The position numbers and the translations under genes were made by a program. From Vespula vulgaris (lineage: Eukaryota; Arthropoda; Insecta; Hymenoptera; Vespidae): DNA of 64,000 bases. A model generated the notes under the pieces. It was given only the letters and a program-made list of their open reading frames with translations. It was not told where the DNA came from and ran no database searches. Below, piece by piece: positions 11,699 through 23,499 of this stretch (position 1 is the first letter of the stretch; each line of letters opens with the position of its first letter). The stretch is from assembly GCF_905475345.1 (NCBI RefSeq), contig NC_066608.1, positions 3,509,501 to 3,573,500 on the forward strand. The letters run 5' to 3'.

Positions 11699-12775
11699 CA
11701 ATCATTCACGTGTAACAGTAAGGAAAGAAATTAAATTCTTTTATCTTAAAGAACGCATGAAGATTTCTTCAGGCTAATAAGACGAATCATCGAGCCTCGA
11801 ATATACTGTTAAAAAAAAATTCATCATATTTTATTGCTAATCTTCGATATTTTGTTTCTTTTCATAATGGTGTCTATTCGCACAGTAATAATTCTCATGG
11901 AACAAAAGAAAAAAAACAACATTTTCTTGTCAAAAAGAATGCATGAGAAAATTTATTTAGAATAAAAAGATGAATCGTTGAATATCGTGCATTCACAAAT
12001 TTTAATTAATAAAATTCTCGTTAATTAAACAAAATTAATGTTAATTAATAAGAAAACTCACTATACATTAATTAAATCATATCAATTTCTAAATACCGAT
12101 ATAATCGATCTCTTTTTTCAATTCTTTATTTTCGTAAAACAAGAATACGTGTAGAATAGGAAGAAATAAACCGTTTCTTGTCGGAAGGAATCCATGAAGA
12201 TTTAATTAGAATGACAGGAAAGATAAATCTTTAAGCGTCGAATATTCATCTTAGGAAAATTCACCATATTCCAATTATAAATCACATAAACGTGTAAATG
12301 CACGTAATCGATTCCCCTCCATTATTATTTTTCTCTTTTCACTGAACAATAATTCACGCAGAACAGGAGGAAGGAAAGAAGGAAACATTTTCTTATCGAA
12401 AGGAATGCATGAAGATTTATTTAGGACGAAGAGAGAGATAAATCTTAAAGCCTTGAATATTCACCATAACAAAATTCACCATATTTCATCAATCGAATCG
12501 CATAAATTGTTGAATACCTGTTATCGATCCTCTTTCATAATCTTTTATTTTCATAAAATAATAATTTAGATAGAACAGGAGGAAACAAACGGTTTCTTAT
12601 CGAAAGGAATGTTGGAAGATTTACTTAGGATTAAAGGAGAGATAAATCATTAGCCTCAATTATTCATCATAGTAAAATTCATTATAGTTCAATTATAAAT
12701 GACATAGACTTTCGTATATCCGTAATCGATTATTATATTCTTTTCAAAGGACAATAATTCACGTAGAACACGAGG
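11699..12775 (+). repeat. Diverged tandem (satellite-like) array, five units of 187-255 bp
   Basis: Two ordered anchors recur. Anchor one, like CATGAAGATTTATTTAGG, occurs near 11756, 11941, 12192, 12408 and 12613. Anchor two, like AATAATTCACGTAGAACAGG, occurs near 11699, 11886, 12141, 12349, 12558 and 12752. Between them recur AATTCACCATATT-like and TAATCGAT-like blocks. Units 3-5 are most alike (208-209 and 194 bp). No frame is conserved. Confidence 0.8.
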
Positions 12776-13720
12776 AAAGAAACAACGTTCATATCCTGCT
12801 CTCATTGTAACCCTCGTAGTTGTGCTCACGAGAAAATGCGCGGACGCCGGAGATCCGGTAAGGATCGTTATCTTTAACTTGCTCGCGCGAAAGAAGAAGA
12901 AGAAGAAGAAGAACAGTAACTTGTTAAAATTCATGGAGCCGTTGGTTTATCGCTGAAGAAGAAACATGTACGAAAGACGAACACCCGTTACATCGGCGAC
13001 AATCTTACAATCCTTCATTTTCAAAGAGAGTACAGGTCAAAAATTTCACAAAAGAGCGTTCAAAATGCACTCCCGAGGTTTAAAGCTAGACACGAAACTA
13101 AAGAAAGCGCGCTTGAGCGAACTCTCCAGTGTGAAATGGCAAGTTTCTTACAGTTTGAAATATTTTATAAATTTCTACGTGGATATCGTAATTACGATAC
13201 CGTAATCATATAAATATTCATTAACACGAGCCGAGTTAATTAAACAAACGTGCGAAGAAACGAGCGTTATTTCTATCGTGCCTTCTCACGCTGTGTATTA
13301 ATGTTAAAGGAACATTGAGAATAATCGTGTGACGACTTAAGGCTAAAGGAGAGAACGAAAGAATGGATAATCGAAATAAAGAAACGAGTTGTTTGTTATG
13401 TACGTTAAAAGCTTAGAGAAAATGGTTGAAGAATCGAAAATGAAGTCCAATCGGCGAAGACGTTCTTTCATCCTTCTTTCGCACTCGCGTTGCCAGGTGG
13501 CGGCAAGGAAAAGGAAGAATAAGTACCTGTGAGCAAGCAGGTTCCCACCTGTTGATTCTCTCGCCGGAGGAGTTCTCTCGATGTAAGTAGCTCTCTTCGT
13601 GGCTTTATCCAAGCCACTCGTCGTTTTCTTCAGAACTCGATCGACGACGGTGTTCCACAGGAAATTTGAGAAAGGATCACTTTAAATTCGCGAGGGAAAA
13701 GAATGAGAAAGGGAAAAGTG
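12776..13720. other. No supported gene; E-box-like CACCTG cluster near 13.5 kb
   Basis: CCAGGTGG at about 13494, TACCTG at about 13527, AGCAGGTT at 13539 and CACCTG at 13547 lie within 60 bp. Otherwise unremarkable. Confidence 0.4.
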
Positions 13721-13723
13721 TGT

Positions 13724-13802
13724 GCATATATATATATATATATGTATACATATACATATACATACACACACACACACACGTATATATATATATATATAAA
13801 TA
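13724..13802. repeat. TA/CA compound repeat
   Basis: TA runs flanking an ACACACAC run, with a second TA run. Confidence 0.92.
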
Positions 13803-14069
13803 TATTTCTCTAATAAGGAAGGAACGAAGCACACCCACTATACACAACCCACGTCACACGGAGAAGAGTACAAAGGATATAGGGTAAGTGAAAGAAAAAG
13901 TCAAAGAAAACGACGAAGATGAAGAAATACGAAAAGGTTTTTCCTTCTTTGCCGCGTGATTCTTGTCCATTTCTTTTCTTTTTTTTTCTTTTTTGTTTTT
14001 TTTTTTTTTTTGACGCGAGTTAATAACGATACTCGGGAATGATTATAGAAATAAAACGTAATAAAGTAA

Positions 14070-14534
14070 AGGTCGATCACGATCAAGAAAAGAGAACGTC
14101 AGCGCGCAAAAGAGCGTCCCTCGACGTCGTCGTCGTCTCGTGGCGAGAACGGCGCCAACAGCAGCGACATCACCGCCATTCTGTCGGCAACTTGCGAGGA
14201 AACCACAAGAACCGGCGATCCACTCCGAGCGAGCGCCGATGCACGACTGTTGCCGAAGATGGCCGAGAGCAAGATCGAGCCGGTAACAAGCCGAGTCGAG
14301 CCGATAATCGGCGAACTCGTCCGAATGGAGGCGGCCACCGACGAACGAAGGCGTACAGAGGCGAAGAGAGAAATGGAATGCGCGCGGCGGAAAGCCGAGG
14401 CGGCTTCGAAATCGGGATCGGACTCCGCCGCCGCGCTGCTTCGAACCTCGATCCAAGGCAAACGACCGCTCTACCCGCTTCGTTTCTTCCACTTCTGTGG
14501 ACCTCTTACCCCCACTTCTTCCCTCTCTTCCTGA
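14070..14534 (+). CDS. Candidate exon in a GC-rich island, charged helical protein
   Basis: Within an abrupt GC-rich patch, one plus frame is open from after a TAA at 14067 to a stop at 14534. An ATG at 14250 and a second at 14259 start 'MAESKIEPVTSRVEPIIGEL', then an Arg/Glu/Ala-rich helix-like part 'ATDERRRTEAKREMECARRK', then 'SGSDSAAALLRTSIQ'. Third codon positions are mostly G or C. Two other frames are also open here because the patch has few stops, so coding is not proven. The C-terminal part runs into a CT microsatellite. A 5' exon or a CpG promoter are alternatives. Confidence 0.33.
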   Translation, partial: RSITIKKRERQRAKERPSTSSSSRGENGANSSDITAILSATCEETTRTGDPLRASADARLLPKMAESKIEPVTSRVEPIIGELVRMEAATDERRRTEAKREMECARRKAEAASKSGSDSAAALLRTSIQGKRPLYPLRFFHFCGPLTPTSSLSS

Positions 14535-14565
<31 letters not shown>

Positions 14566-14625
14566 GTTCTTTCTTTCTTTTCTGTCTTCTCCTACGACTC
14601 CCGCAATCTATGTCTATTATCCATT

Positions 14626-14667
<42 letters not shown>

Positions 14668-14695
14668 CCTCTCTCTCTCTCTCTCTTTTTACCTT
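14528..14695. repeat. Long interrupted (CT)n tract
   Basis: Two CT-rich blocks over about 165 bp, bordering the GC-rich island. Confidence 0.95.
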
Positions 14696-14916
14696 TCTAT
14701 GCCCTGAATCCCTGTCTCGCTTGAATTTATTTTTCTACTCTCTAACGGCGCATCGCACTAACCATTTGCACCGTTTGCAAATTTACCCGTTCCTTCTCGC
14801 GTTTCTACTTTCCCAGCTTCCAACGACGATCCCTGCTACCCGAGTTCAGATTTTTGCACGAAAACTAACTATATAGACCGAGTTTCGATCGCCCCCATGG
14901 ATAGCATTTCCGTATC

Positions 14917-15291
14917 GTGTATATCTGGTTGACCTTAACATCGATGCCACATCAAGGGCATTACTATAACGTGCCATTCTCTTTCTCATTTTTCTCTCTT
15001 CTTCGATATCTTCTTTATGGTATTTGCGAGATCTCTGGAGAGAAAACAAATAAAGTGTTCTATTTAAATGCTAACTGTATTTCTTCTTATATCGAGTTCC
15101 TGCAAACTCTGTTTCGTATTTTTCAAACCTGGATTCCTCGTATATTGGTAACAATATATATTGAGGTATTTAATGAAATGACGAAAGATACATATTCTTT
15201 TATTATAATCACCACGGATGATTCTCTTTCGGATCTCCAGTTTAAGGATCGAGATACCGGAACGCGTTACTCGTGGAATGTAAAATTATAG
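14917..15291 (+). CDS. 124-codon open frame, doubtful
   Basis: A plus frame starting at GTG and ending at TAG. It is hydrophobic/aromatic in the first two thirds, then 'TDDSLSDLQFKDRDTGTRYS'. It is long for DNA of this AT content, but it has no ATG in good context, no clear acceptor and no recognised motif. It lies immediately after the GC-rich island and CT tract at 14.1-14.7 kb. Confidence 0.15.
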   Translation: MYIWLTLTSMPHQGHYYNVPFSFSFFSLLRYLLYGICEISGEKTNKVFYLNANCISSYIEFLQTLFRIFQTWIPRILVTIYIEVFNEMTKDTYSFIIITTDDSLSDLQFKDRDTGTRYSWNVKL

Positions 15292-17060
15292 ATGATGAAT
15301 GGGAGCAGAATCGAGTTAACGAGGAAACATGATTCTGGATCCACCTTGAAAGGAATATTAAAGTTACGAACGCATCTTACGAAAGAGTAAGGTGATACTT
15401 TTTCCACAGAATTGGCTGGTATCGCTAATCTCATCGGTACATCGAGAAAGTGATAAAGCGAGACAGTTAGCGATTTACACGAACGAGTAGAAGCGAAAAT
15501 ATGCCGCGTTCTTCCTGTTTCGCGATTGGAATGTAGACGACGACGCCTTTCGCGATATTAAAATTAGTTCGACGACGTGATTTATCTTTCCGAGACGCGA
15601 TAAATAACTGAGATTTGATCGTGGAACAACGACATTATCGAGATAAATTTTTTCTCATCAACGCGTCCGTCGAGAGTCGATTAAAATTAAACATTGTTAT
15701 TTGTTTTAGCGATTAATTAAAAAAAGAAGAAAATAAAAATAAAGATTCCATCGATTCAACCGAACACAATCTCTTCCATTCCATTCCATTTAACCTACTT
15801 TATTCCTACCATATTTATTATATTCATGAAAATCTATACGTAGGTGTTTTATCTATCGGCGTTTTATAGGCAATATATTTATAGGCAGTATATTTTTCAA
15901 AGTCCTTTTACTTTCACCTTAAGAAACTCAGCAAAATAAGGAAGAGTTGTTAAATGCGTACCAGTCACCTAAATTTTATTTCAGTCAATGTTTTTATTAT
16001 ATTATATATTATATTATAAAGTAAAAAAACAAGAACGAGGTATACGATTGAAAATATATAGATATTGTTTGTCTTACGTACTATAAGCATTTTAAAGATG
16101 TGAATATTCATACATTTGTTGATCAAATTTATTTGTGTTTTTATAAAAATAGATTTATATTATAGTGTTTGCCATCTATTTATATCTCTGTATATAAATA
16201 TTACTATTATTACAAAAATACATTATGCTGTTTAAATCGTACGATCACAGTGTTCTGAATCGTACTATGTAGTACGATAGATTAGAGAGGTTTTAATCAT
16301 ACAACATATGGGTTATATGACACTTGAATTGCCATTAAATATATATATATATATATATAAAACAGGGATTATTTATCATTTTGTGATTATATAAATAATT
16401 ATAATTTACGCAGAATTATTAGATAATATAAACAAATTAAAAAAAAATTATTTTTTGATTTTATACCATACAATCTAGTACATAAAACGCAAATTACAGA
16501 TTCATGAAATTTGTACTAAAAATATTTAAAATTTATTATTCTTCCAACTATGAAATGATTATTATTCATACCTACGTATATTGAATATTTTCATTGTATA
16601 TAAAATATTTCAACATTACACAAATTATTCAATAGGATCGAATATTTTTAATTCGATTATTAATAATATTTTTAATTCCGTATAAACGATATAATAGAAC
16701 GATAAATAAAAATTTCCTTTTGCTTTTATATTTTATTTTTTCGATTCAAGCAAGCATAATTTAAATTATCCTTTTACATTATATTATAAAAATATCTAAC
16801 AAATTAATTCATTTTTAAAGAAAGATCGTCTTTACAATGAAAAATAAAACCAAACAATTTCCAATATTTCCTCGTGTCAATGATTAAGTAAGTACCAGAT
16901 AGCAAACGTGATATAAAGTGTCTCTCATAAACAAACAAAGAGAAAAAGAAGATAGTACAATTTTGACAACTTTCTCCAACGCGAAATATTCGAATGAATA
17001 ATACCTAACAATATAAATTGAAGAGAAACTATGAATACTTTTAGCTTAGAGGATCTCTCG
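15292..17060. other. AT-rich DNA, nothing recognised
   Basis: No long frame and only a short TA tract (16338-16359). Confidence 0.6.
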
Positions 17061-17082
17061 TAGCTAGCCGTGAAAATACACG

Positions 17083-17268
17083 GTGTTCTCGAAGGAGTAC
17101 GAGGTGGAGATAGAAGAAGAGAAGGGGTGGGGGCAGGTAAAGTTGTCGTTCGAGGAGAAGCAACGACGATACGATACACCCTCGAGGAAATTCTCGTGCT
17201 TCTCGAGGTACTCGAGGCGCCCACGATCTTTCTCTTGCTCTTGTTCGTTGGGCGAACGGGCTTTCTCT
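17083..17268 (+). CDS. Candidate 5' exon, weak
   Basis: A frame with 'VFSKEYEVEIEEEKGWGQVK' and 'LSFEEKQRRYDTPSRKFS' begins just upstream and runs into a CT microsatellite at 17.27 kb. Its charged, aromatic content is protein-like, but the antisense frame over the same bases is open for 99 codons and equally unrecognised. A strong donor-like CTC|gtaagt occurs at 17378 after an ATG at 17368. Confidence 0.2.
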
Positions 17269-17340
17269 CTCTTTCTGTCTCTCTCTCTTTCTCTCTCTTT
17301 CTCTCTCACACTCTCTTTCAAAGTCGCGCGCGCGCGCGTT
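17262..17340. repeat. (CT)n tract followed by (CG)n
   Basis: CT run followed by GCGCGCGCGCG, a rare Z-DNA-type run. Confidence 0.93.
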
Positions 17341-17381
17341 CACGAACGCAAGTTCGAAAGAAACGAGATGTTGCCTCGTAA

Positions 17382-17610
17382 GTTAGACCGTACATCCACG
17401 AATACGAGTTAGCAACGTCGGTGTGCACCGTGCGCTGCACCGAGCAACGTCTTGCCGACCATCTGCCGGCTCTGGCCAAGGACGTCGAGTACGTCGATGC
17501 TGCTTCTGACCCGAGGTCGATTCGATTATTGCCACGACTAAAACGTTCTTCGATCTCCGATAACGCTCGTGATACCACCGAACGACCTCGTTCTTTCCCT
17601 TTCTCTCTCT
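17382..17610 (+). CDS. Candidate exon in a CpG-rich island
   Basis: The plus frame is open from after TAA at 17379 into the CT tract at 17.6 kb. It includes 'VCTVRCTEQRLADHLPALAK', 'DVEYVDAASDPRSIRLLPRL' and 'KRSSISDNARDTTERP'. Codon ends are C/G rich. An acceptor-like ttag lies at 17409-17412 with a poor pyrimidine tract. No start codon and no clear donor were found. The antisense strand is also open, and the protein is not recognised. Confidence 0.25.
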
Positions 17611-17679
17611 TTCTCTCTGTCTCTGTCTCTATCTCTGTCTCTCTTTTTCCCCGTTGCTCCGAAACTTATTTCTAGCTTG

Positions 17680-18567
17680 ATCAAGAATACGAGATAGAAA
17701 AGGGTAGGTAGGTGGATATAGTTTTCTTTTTGTTAAGTTTAAACTCGATATTGTTTAAGAGGTTAAATCGACCCCAAGATAAGAATACGATTTACTTTTT
17801 AATTATGATGATTAGATCGTTTTACTGTTAGAACGTATCATCTAGGAGCTTATTAAACCATTTGAAATCCATTTGGTTTGCTTAAAAAGTTTCACTTAAA
17901 AAAGAAGAAGTGATTTAAAGTACACCACGCGAAATGCAGCGACCTAGATTTAAATCTTCACCCACTCGTGACCCATTTTTGTGTAAGCTTATATTTCAAA
18001 ACGAGTCGTTCTTGAATCTTCGGTGGTATTTAATTTTAGAAAGGATATTATGATCGATTTAAGATCGTTGAATTTTGATAATGAAAAGTTGCCCATTATG
18101 GTAGAAATTTTAGGAACCCTAAAATTTCGTTTCATCGAAGCTTTCGCAAAATACACTTCATACATATTTATTATAAACATATAAATGATACTATTGATTC
18201 GTATAAATAAATTTAAGTAGAATAAATATAATTTTCGATAGAATAAATATAGATATCCTTAAAAAATTAAAACTTTAAGTGTCATGTCCTACTGATGAAA
18301 AAATTAATAACAAATCACTTCTATAATACTATTCCTTTCAATCTCTCCAAATCATTTTATTAAATTTTTTCTGACCGTTTGAAAAAAATTAGGGAAAAAA
18401 AAGAAGAGACAACCTTTTCTAATCTATATAACAAGACGTATAAAGGAGCAATTTTGACAGGATGATAAATAACAGAATAAAGAAAACAGAAAGAAAGAGG
18501 GGGAGAAAGAGAGACAGTGAGATGTTGTGACGGTGAGGGTACTGAACAGAAGAAAGAGGTTTCCCGT
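17680..18567. other. AT-rich DNA, nothing recognised
   Basis: No supported frame, repeat or RNA gene. Confidence 0.55.
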
Positions 18568-18660
18568 TCGAAGTAGGAGGAGGAGGAGGAGGATGAGGAG
18601 GAGGAGGAAGAGAAAGGAGAAAGGGCGAGCGTAAGATAAGCGGAGAAGGAGAAAGCAGCG
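18568..18660. repeat. (GGA/GAA)n purine tract
   Basis: GGAGGAGGA units degenerating to GAAGGAGAAAG. Confidence 0.93.
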
Positions 18661-18945
18661 GTGTGTAGCTACGGACGAGGCACTGATTGCAAGAGACACG
18701 CAACAATCGCCGCAATTGACCGCGTAATAGAAACGCGTTATGCAGTCCGCGGTAAGAGAGCCGGTAGGATACCGGTCGACCTTGAGAATGGACATGATTC
18801 CTTAACCTGCGTTTTCCCTTTTACGGAAGGGTTCCGCGTGTCGGGTAATTGCCGCGTTATATCGGTCGACTTGCAAAATTCGAGCGCGCCGGTACCGTCT
18901 CGTTTCGTGAGCAAACCAGCTGTCGCTCGCACGCGCTAAAATGTA
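18640..18945. other. CpG-rich island, possible 5' exon or promoter
   Basis: A non-repetitive CpG-rich patch after a GGA/GAA microsatellite. Both strands are open for 64-92 codons with unrecognised proteins. A donor-like TTTC|gtgagc occurs at about 18906 on the plus strand. Two GGTCGAC sites lie at about 18775 and 18864. It looks like a promoter or first-exon island. Confidence 0.3.
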
Positions 18946-18949
18946 TATT

Positions 18950-21900
18950 ACGCGTACGCACGACTATAGTTAACTATGTACATAAGTATGTACAAGTATT
19001 TCACCGGAATGCAAATGTACTATTTTCTTTGTGTTTCTTTTTCTTTCCGATCTATAGTTACGCTAATGAACCGAGTTATTATATCGTCAAAGCGACAAGT
19101 TACTAAGATTTTTTACATCTGCTTTATTGCAACATTGTGAGAAGAAAATGAATATAAATCTTCGTCAAGAAATATATCGTTTCATGATTTGGTATTTCGA
19201 TAGGTATGGAAGAGATATCAAATACTAAATCGCTTAAATCTTATCTTATTAATTTTTTTTTATTATTAAGTAGAAACGGTATTTAATGATTAATATTTAA
19301 AAGAATAAATATGTTAATGTTATTAAAATATTCAGTAAGTTCTTTATTAAAATATATCATTTCTTACGTTAACTACTGATAGAACGTATAACCATAAGTA
19401 TGTGGGATTAATTAGTAAGCACGTAAAATAATTTTCTTTTCTAAAGTTACTATTATTATTGATTAAAAAATAAAAATTTATATTATAACAAAAAGAAGAA
19501 AAAAAAGAACAGTATAATTTTAAGCTTCTGAAATTAATTACGTTCAGTTCGTAATATATTTTTAACAACTCGAATTAGTTTTGATACATTGTATTCATCA
19601 AACACTCTAAGACTGTCCTTCCAAAAATATAAATATTCTTGACATTATTGTGCTCTCTCTACGATCATGTACCTTGATACCTTTTTTTCTATTCCACACG
19701 TAGCAGAACATTGAACTGATAATCTTACGGAATATTCTCATTTATTTACTAATGAATGTTCTGTGAGTCTAACTCGTACTCAAGTAATCAAACTTATCAC
19801 GTAATTTCATAGCCCTATATACATCTTATTTAATTCGGTTAAAAAAATTTCCTTTTTATTATTAAAAATATGTAATATAAGTAAGTCCTTTCGTTAATCT
19901 TATTTTTTGTATTATTTTCATCGTCAAATTGATTATTTTTAAAAGTATACGGCATGTTCAAAAATGGCATAAAAATTAGTTCTTCATTAATTGTAAATTA
20001 AATAGATTAGATTGATTAGTTCTCGAAAGGAAGAAAATTCTTGAGAGGAATCCGTTAAAGTAAAAACGTGAGATCGCCGAACGAATTGATTCTTCGAGAT
20101 TCTCGGAGAGCGATCGGGACAAGACAAGGTGCCGTGAGAGCAACTTCAACCGTAAGATCCATCCGGATTAGATAGGGTATATTTTTTGTATGGTAAATAG
20201 ATGAAAGTCTATAGAGTGTGGGCGCTCGTTGCATCGATCGGGGTGTATGCTAAGCGAATGCAAATCTGTGTCAATCTGCATAATTTGCCACGAGATTTCT
20301 CTCCGTTTTCCTTGGTTTTGTCTTGGGCGGCCACTCGGCTTACGCCGATTTCGATCGATCTATTTGCTTTTTGAAAACGATCGTAAAGAATTACTTACGC
20401 TTTCGACGTAGCGAAAGGTGTAACGGACGATTGCCTTTTGACTTTGACGTATCAAAAGAACATTTTGAATCTTTAATACGTTTAGTATTTAAATTTATAT
20501 TCAAATCTAAACGTCTATACGTGTATCCATTCTAGTATCTAAACGGATATGGTATCTAGTTGGATAAATTTAAATCAAAAAATCAGATTACACGCAACGA
20601 GAATTTACAGAATAATTTTCGTTCGTACCAACTTCCCATTCTAAAGTGGTGAGAATTTAAAAGAATTAAAAATTTGATAAAAAATCATAGATTATATAAA
20701 TAGTTCGAACTTTGCAGGATTATGTGAAATAGTGTCAAACAATAAATATAAAATTTTTCAAAAATTTTTATTGGCACGATTAAAGATGGTAAACACAGAA
20801 AGATTTGAATTTCTAGATTTAAATAAGATTTAAATAAGATTTTTTGTTTCTTAAAGTTTCCTATAAAAATTTGTATATATCTATAAGATATTTTCATATT
20901 CCTACTTTACGAATACTTCGGCGATCACTCTATATATGTTTTATACTTACACATCTATGTGTACATATATATTCGTCCGCGTATCCACATATGTAGATTC
21001 TTCGTAGATAGTCAAATAGATTATCTTCAAATTTTTATCGAAAAACATTTTACCGACCGAGATCTAGGAAAAATTTCGATTTGAAATTTTGATTTTCAAT
21101 TTCAAAAGAGTGGACTTTTAAATATTATAATTTATTAAAATATTATAATTTACCAATTCAAGAAAATCTACAATTTATAATAATTAAAGCAGAAAAGCGG
21201 AAAAAAAATTCTAGGTTAGATTAAATGCAGATAGCAATCAAATTGATATAATATACCAATTTGTTATAAATTAATAATCATTTGAATATCGTATTTGTTA
21301 GAAATAAAAAAAATATATATAAAGAAAAATTTCATGATTTCATTTTCAGATTTTCATTTTAAAAATTTTAAGACTATGAAATAAAATATCCAATTTCTGG
21401 TTAAATCGGAAGTTTAATAATTTTTAATTAATCAAATATTTTAATCAATTATTTCTAATATATTATCAGTCAAATATATATCCAAATTTAATTATAAACG
21501 AAATGTTAACATGTATAGTTGAATGACTAATGATACATACTTTTAAATATAAAGAATCTTAAGAGGTAATGAAAAACTGAAAATTACTATAAGTTTTGTT
21601 ACTACCTTATTAAAATTTTTACTTACGTTAATTGAAGAAAAAAATTTTAAGATTAACTTATAAGAACAAATTTTTAAATATCCATTATTTGTTTGTATGC
21701 ATAGTCGTAATCATACTTGTAATATTTTTGATGTTATTTGATTAATAACGTTTATAATTTTCACTAATAGTTCTTCTAACTTTGAGTTTCATTAAAATTA
21801 GCATTAATATTTCTGTCTACATAACATATTTCACATGTTATAATTATCTTAATATCATAATAACTAGTTAATTATTAACTTAAGGTCTATGTTTACTAGT

Positions 21901-22299
21901 ATTTTAAAAACGATTGATTAAAATATTAAATTAATTAAAAAATACGATAGGATGTTCTATAAGAAAGAAAACTAAAAATTTTTAAACTTCCGGTTTAATC
22001 AAATGTCGGATATTTTAATTCGTACTCTTAAAATATTTGACACATGAAATTATGAAACTTTTCTTGATATATTTCTTTTTTTTATTTCTTCTAACAAAAG
22101 AAATATTCAAATAATTTTTAATTTAAAATCAACCTCTGTAAACATTTTAAAGTTACAATGTCTTGTACTGTGATAATAGTGACTAATGCACAACAATAAA
22201 ATGACTGAAGTTATTATTCACAATTAATAATATAAATATAAAGGGGAACGCCTGATAATCGTCATGATAATAGAACGAAAAGAAGGGTCAACTTCACTT
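18950..22299. other. AT-rich DNA, nothing supported
   Basis: Short frames at 20229-20535 lie in a slightly GC-richer patch without motifs. The rest is highly AT-rich. Confidence 0.6.
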
Positions 22300-22440
22300 T
22301 TTTACTGAGGTCCAGAGAATATAGCCTGTTTGCCAAGCCGGATGCTGAAAGAGGTCGAGCTGGTTTTATTACCTACCCCCACTCTAAACTGTCCCGAATG
22401 TCAAAGGGCGACTGATGAATTTATATCTTTGTATTATGGT
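22300..22440. other. Short compositional island, possible conserved noncoding element
   Basis: About 140 bp of balanced composition inside more than 2 kb of AT-rich DNA on either side. No convincing frame or hairpin was seen. Confidence 0.25.
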
Positions 22441-22979
22441 AAAACCTTTAAGGTTTCACAAAAGGAACGGAAATAATAAAAAAAAAGTGAAATATTATTT
22501 TTCGATAGATACGTAATCAACTTCCTTTTCGAAATAAAGAGTCGAATCTTTGTCGTTGTCCTTGAGCATGGTGGCGTTGCCAGATACGATCTTGCAAAGT
22601 AGGAATACAAATATCTGACCTAACGGTCAACGAAAGAAAGCTCTAAACGACGAGATGTCCAGATAACGTCTCTCCACGATACGAACTTGCTAGCAGAATT
22701 TTAAAACTCGCTTAACAAGAGAGATCGAAATAAAAAAAAAAAAAGAAAAGAAAAGAGAAAAGAAAATGAAAGGAAAGAAAAGAGAAAGATCCAGCATAAA
22801 TTACAAATAACGTTTACCGTATCGATCAAAGATCCAAGTATTAATCCAAGCGTTATAAATAACGGTCGTTTTACCTCTCCTTAATCCTTTTCCCAAGAAA
22901 ATAAAGCTCGTACGTATAGGAGAGGTAGAAAAGAAAAAGAGGGGTTATCATTCGCAAAGCGGACGGATATAAATATTCG

Positions 22980-23420
22980 TCGAAAGGAGGACAGAGCGCG
23001 CGGCTTATTCTTCGTGATTTATCGTCTCGCGTGTCATGCCCTCTGTACATAATTTCCCGCGGTGAATTGCAGGGTAGCTTAATTGACACGTTATCTCTTT
23101 TCGTAGTATACACCTTACGAATACACATTCGTCTTACCCTCCTCCGTCCACGCGTCGGCCTTAAATCAATTCCGAGTACGGACAAATTACCAAAAAGGAT
23201 TAATGGCTTCAACGCCGGCCCTAATTGGCCCCCCAAATCATGCGAGGAAAAGAGAAGATGGAAAGGAACCTCGAGAGATCCCTTTCCGATCGATGCCGCG
23301 CCCTTTTCGATCGAACAACGTCGGCCTGCGGAGAGATGAACGAAGAAGAAAAGAGAAAAAGAGAGACGGGGCGTAACGCCTTCTCTTCATCCCTCTTTCT
23401 CTTTCTTTTCTCGATATTAA
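22980..23420. other. GC-rich island with homeodomain-like TAATTG/TTAAT sites
   Basis: CpG-rich patch with open but unrecognised frames on both strands (22871-23236 minus, 23031-23339 plus) and several TTAATTG, ATTAATGG and TAATTGG sites. An enhancer or promoter is more likely than coding. Confidence 0.3.
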
Positions 23421-23499
23421 CTTTGCCTTGCCATAAGCAAAGCCAATTCTACGCCTACGTGAAATTAGTCAACTCGTATAGGTACTTGTAAATACACAT

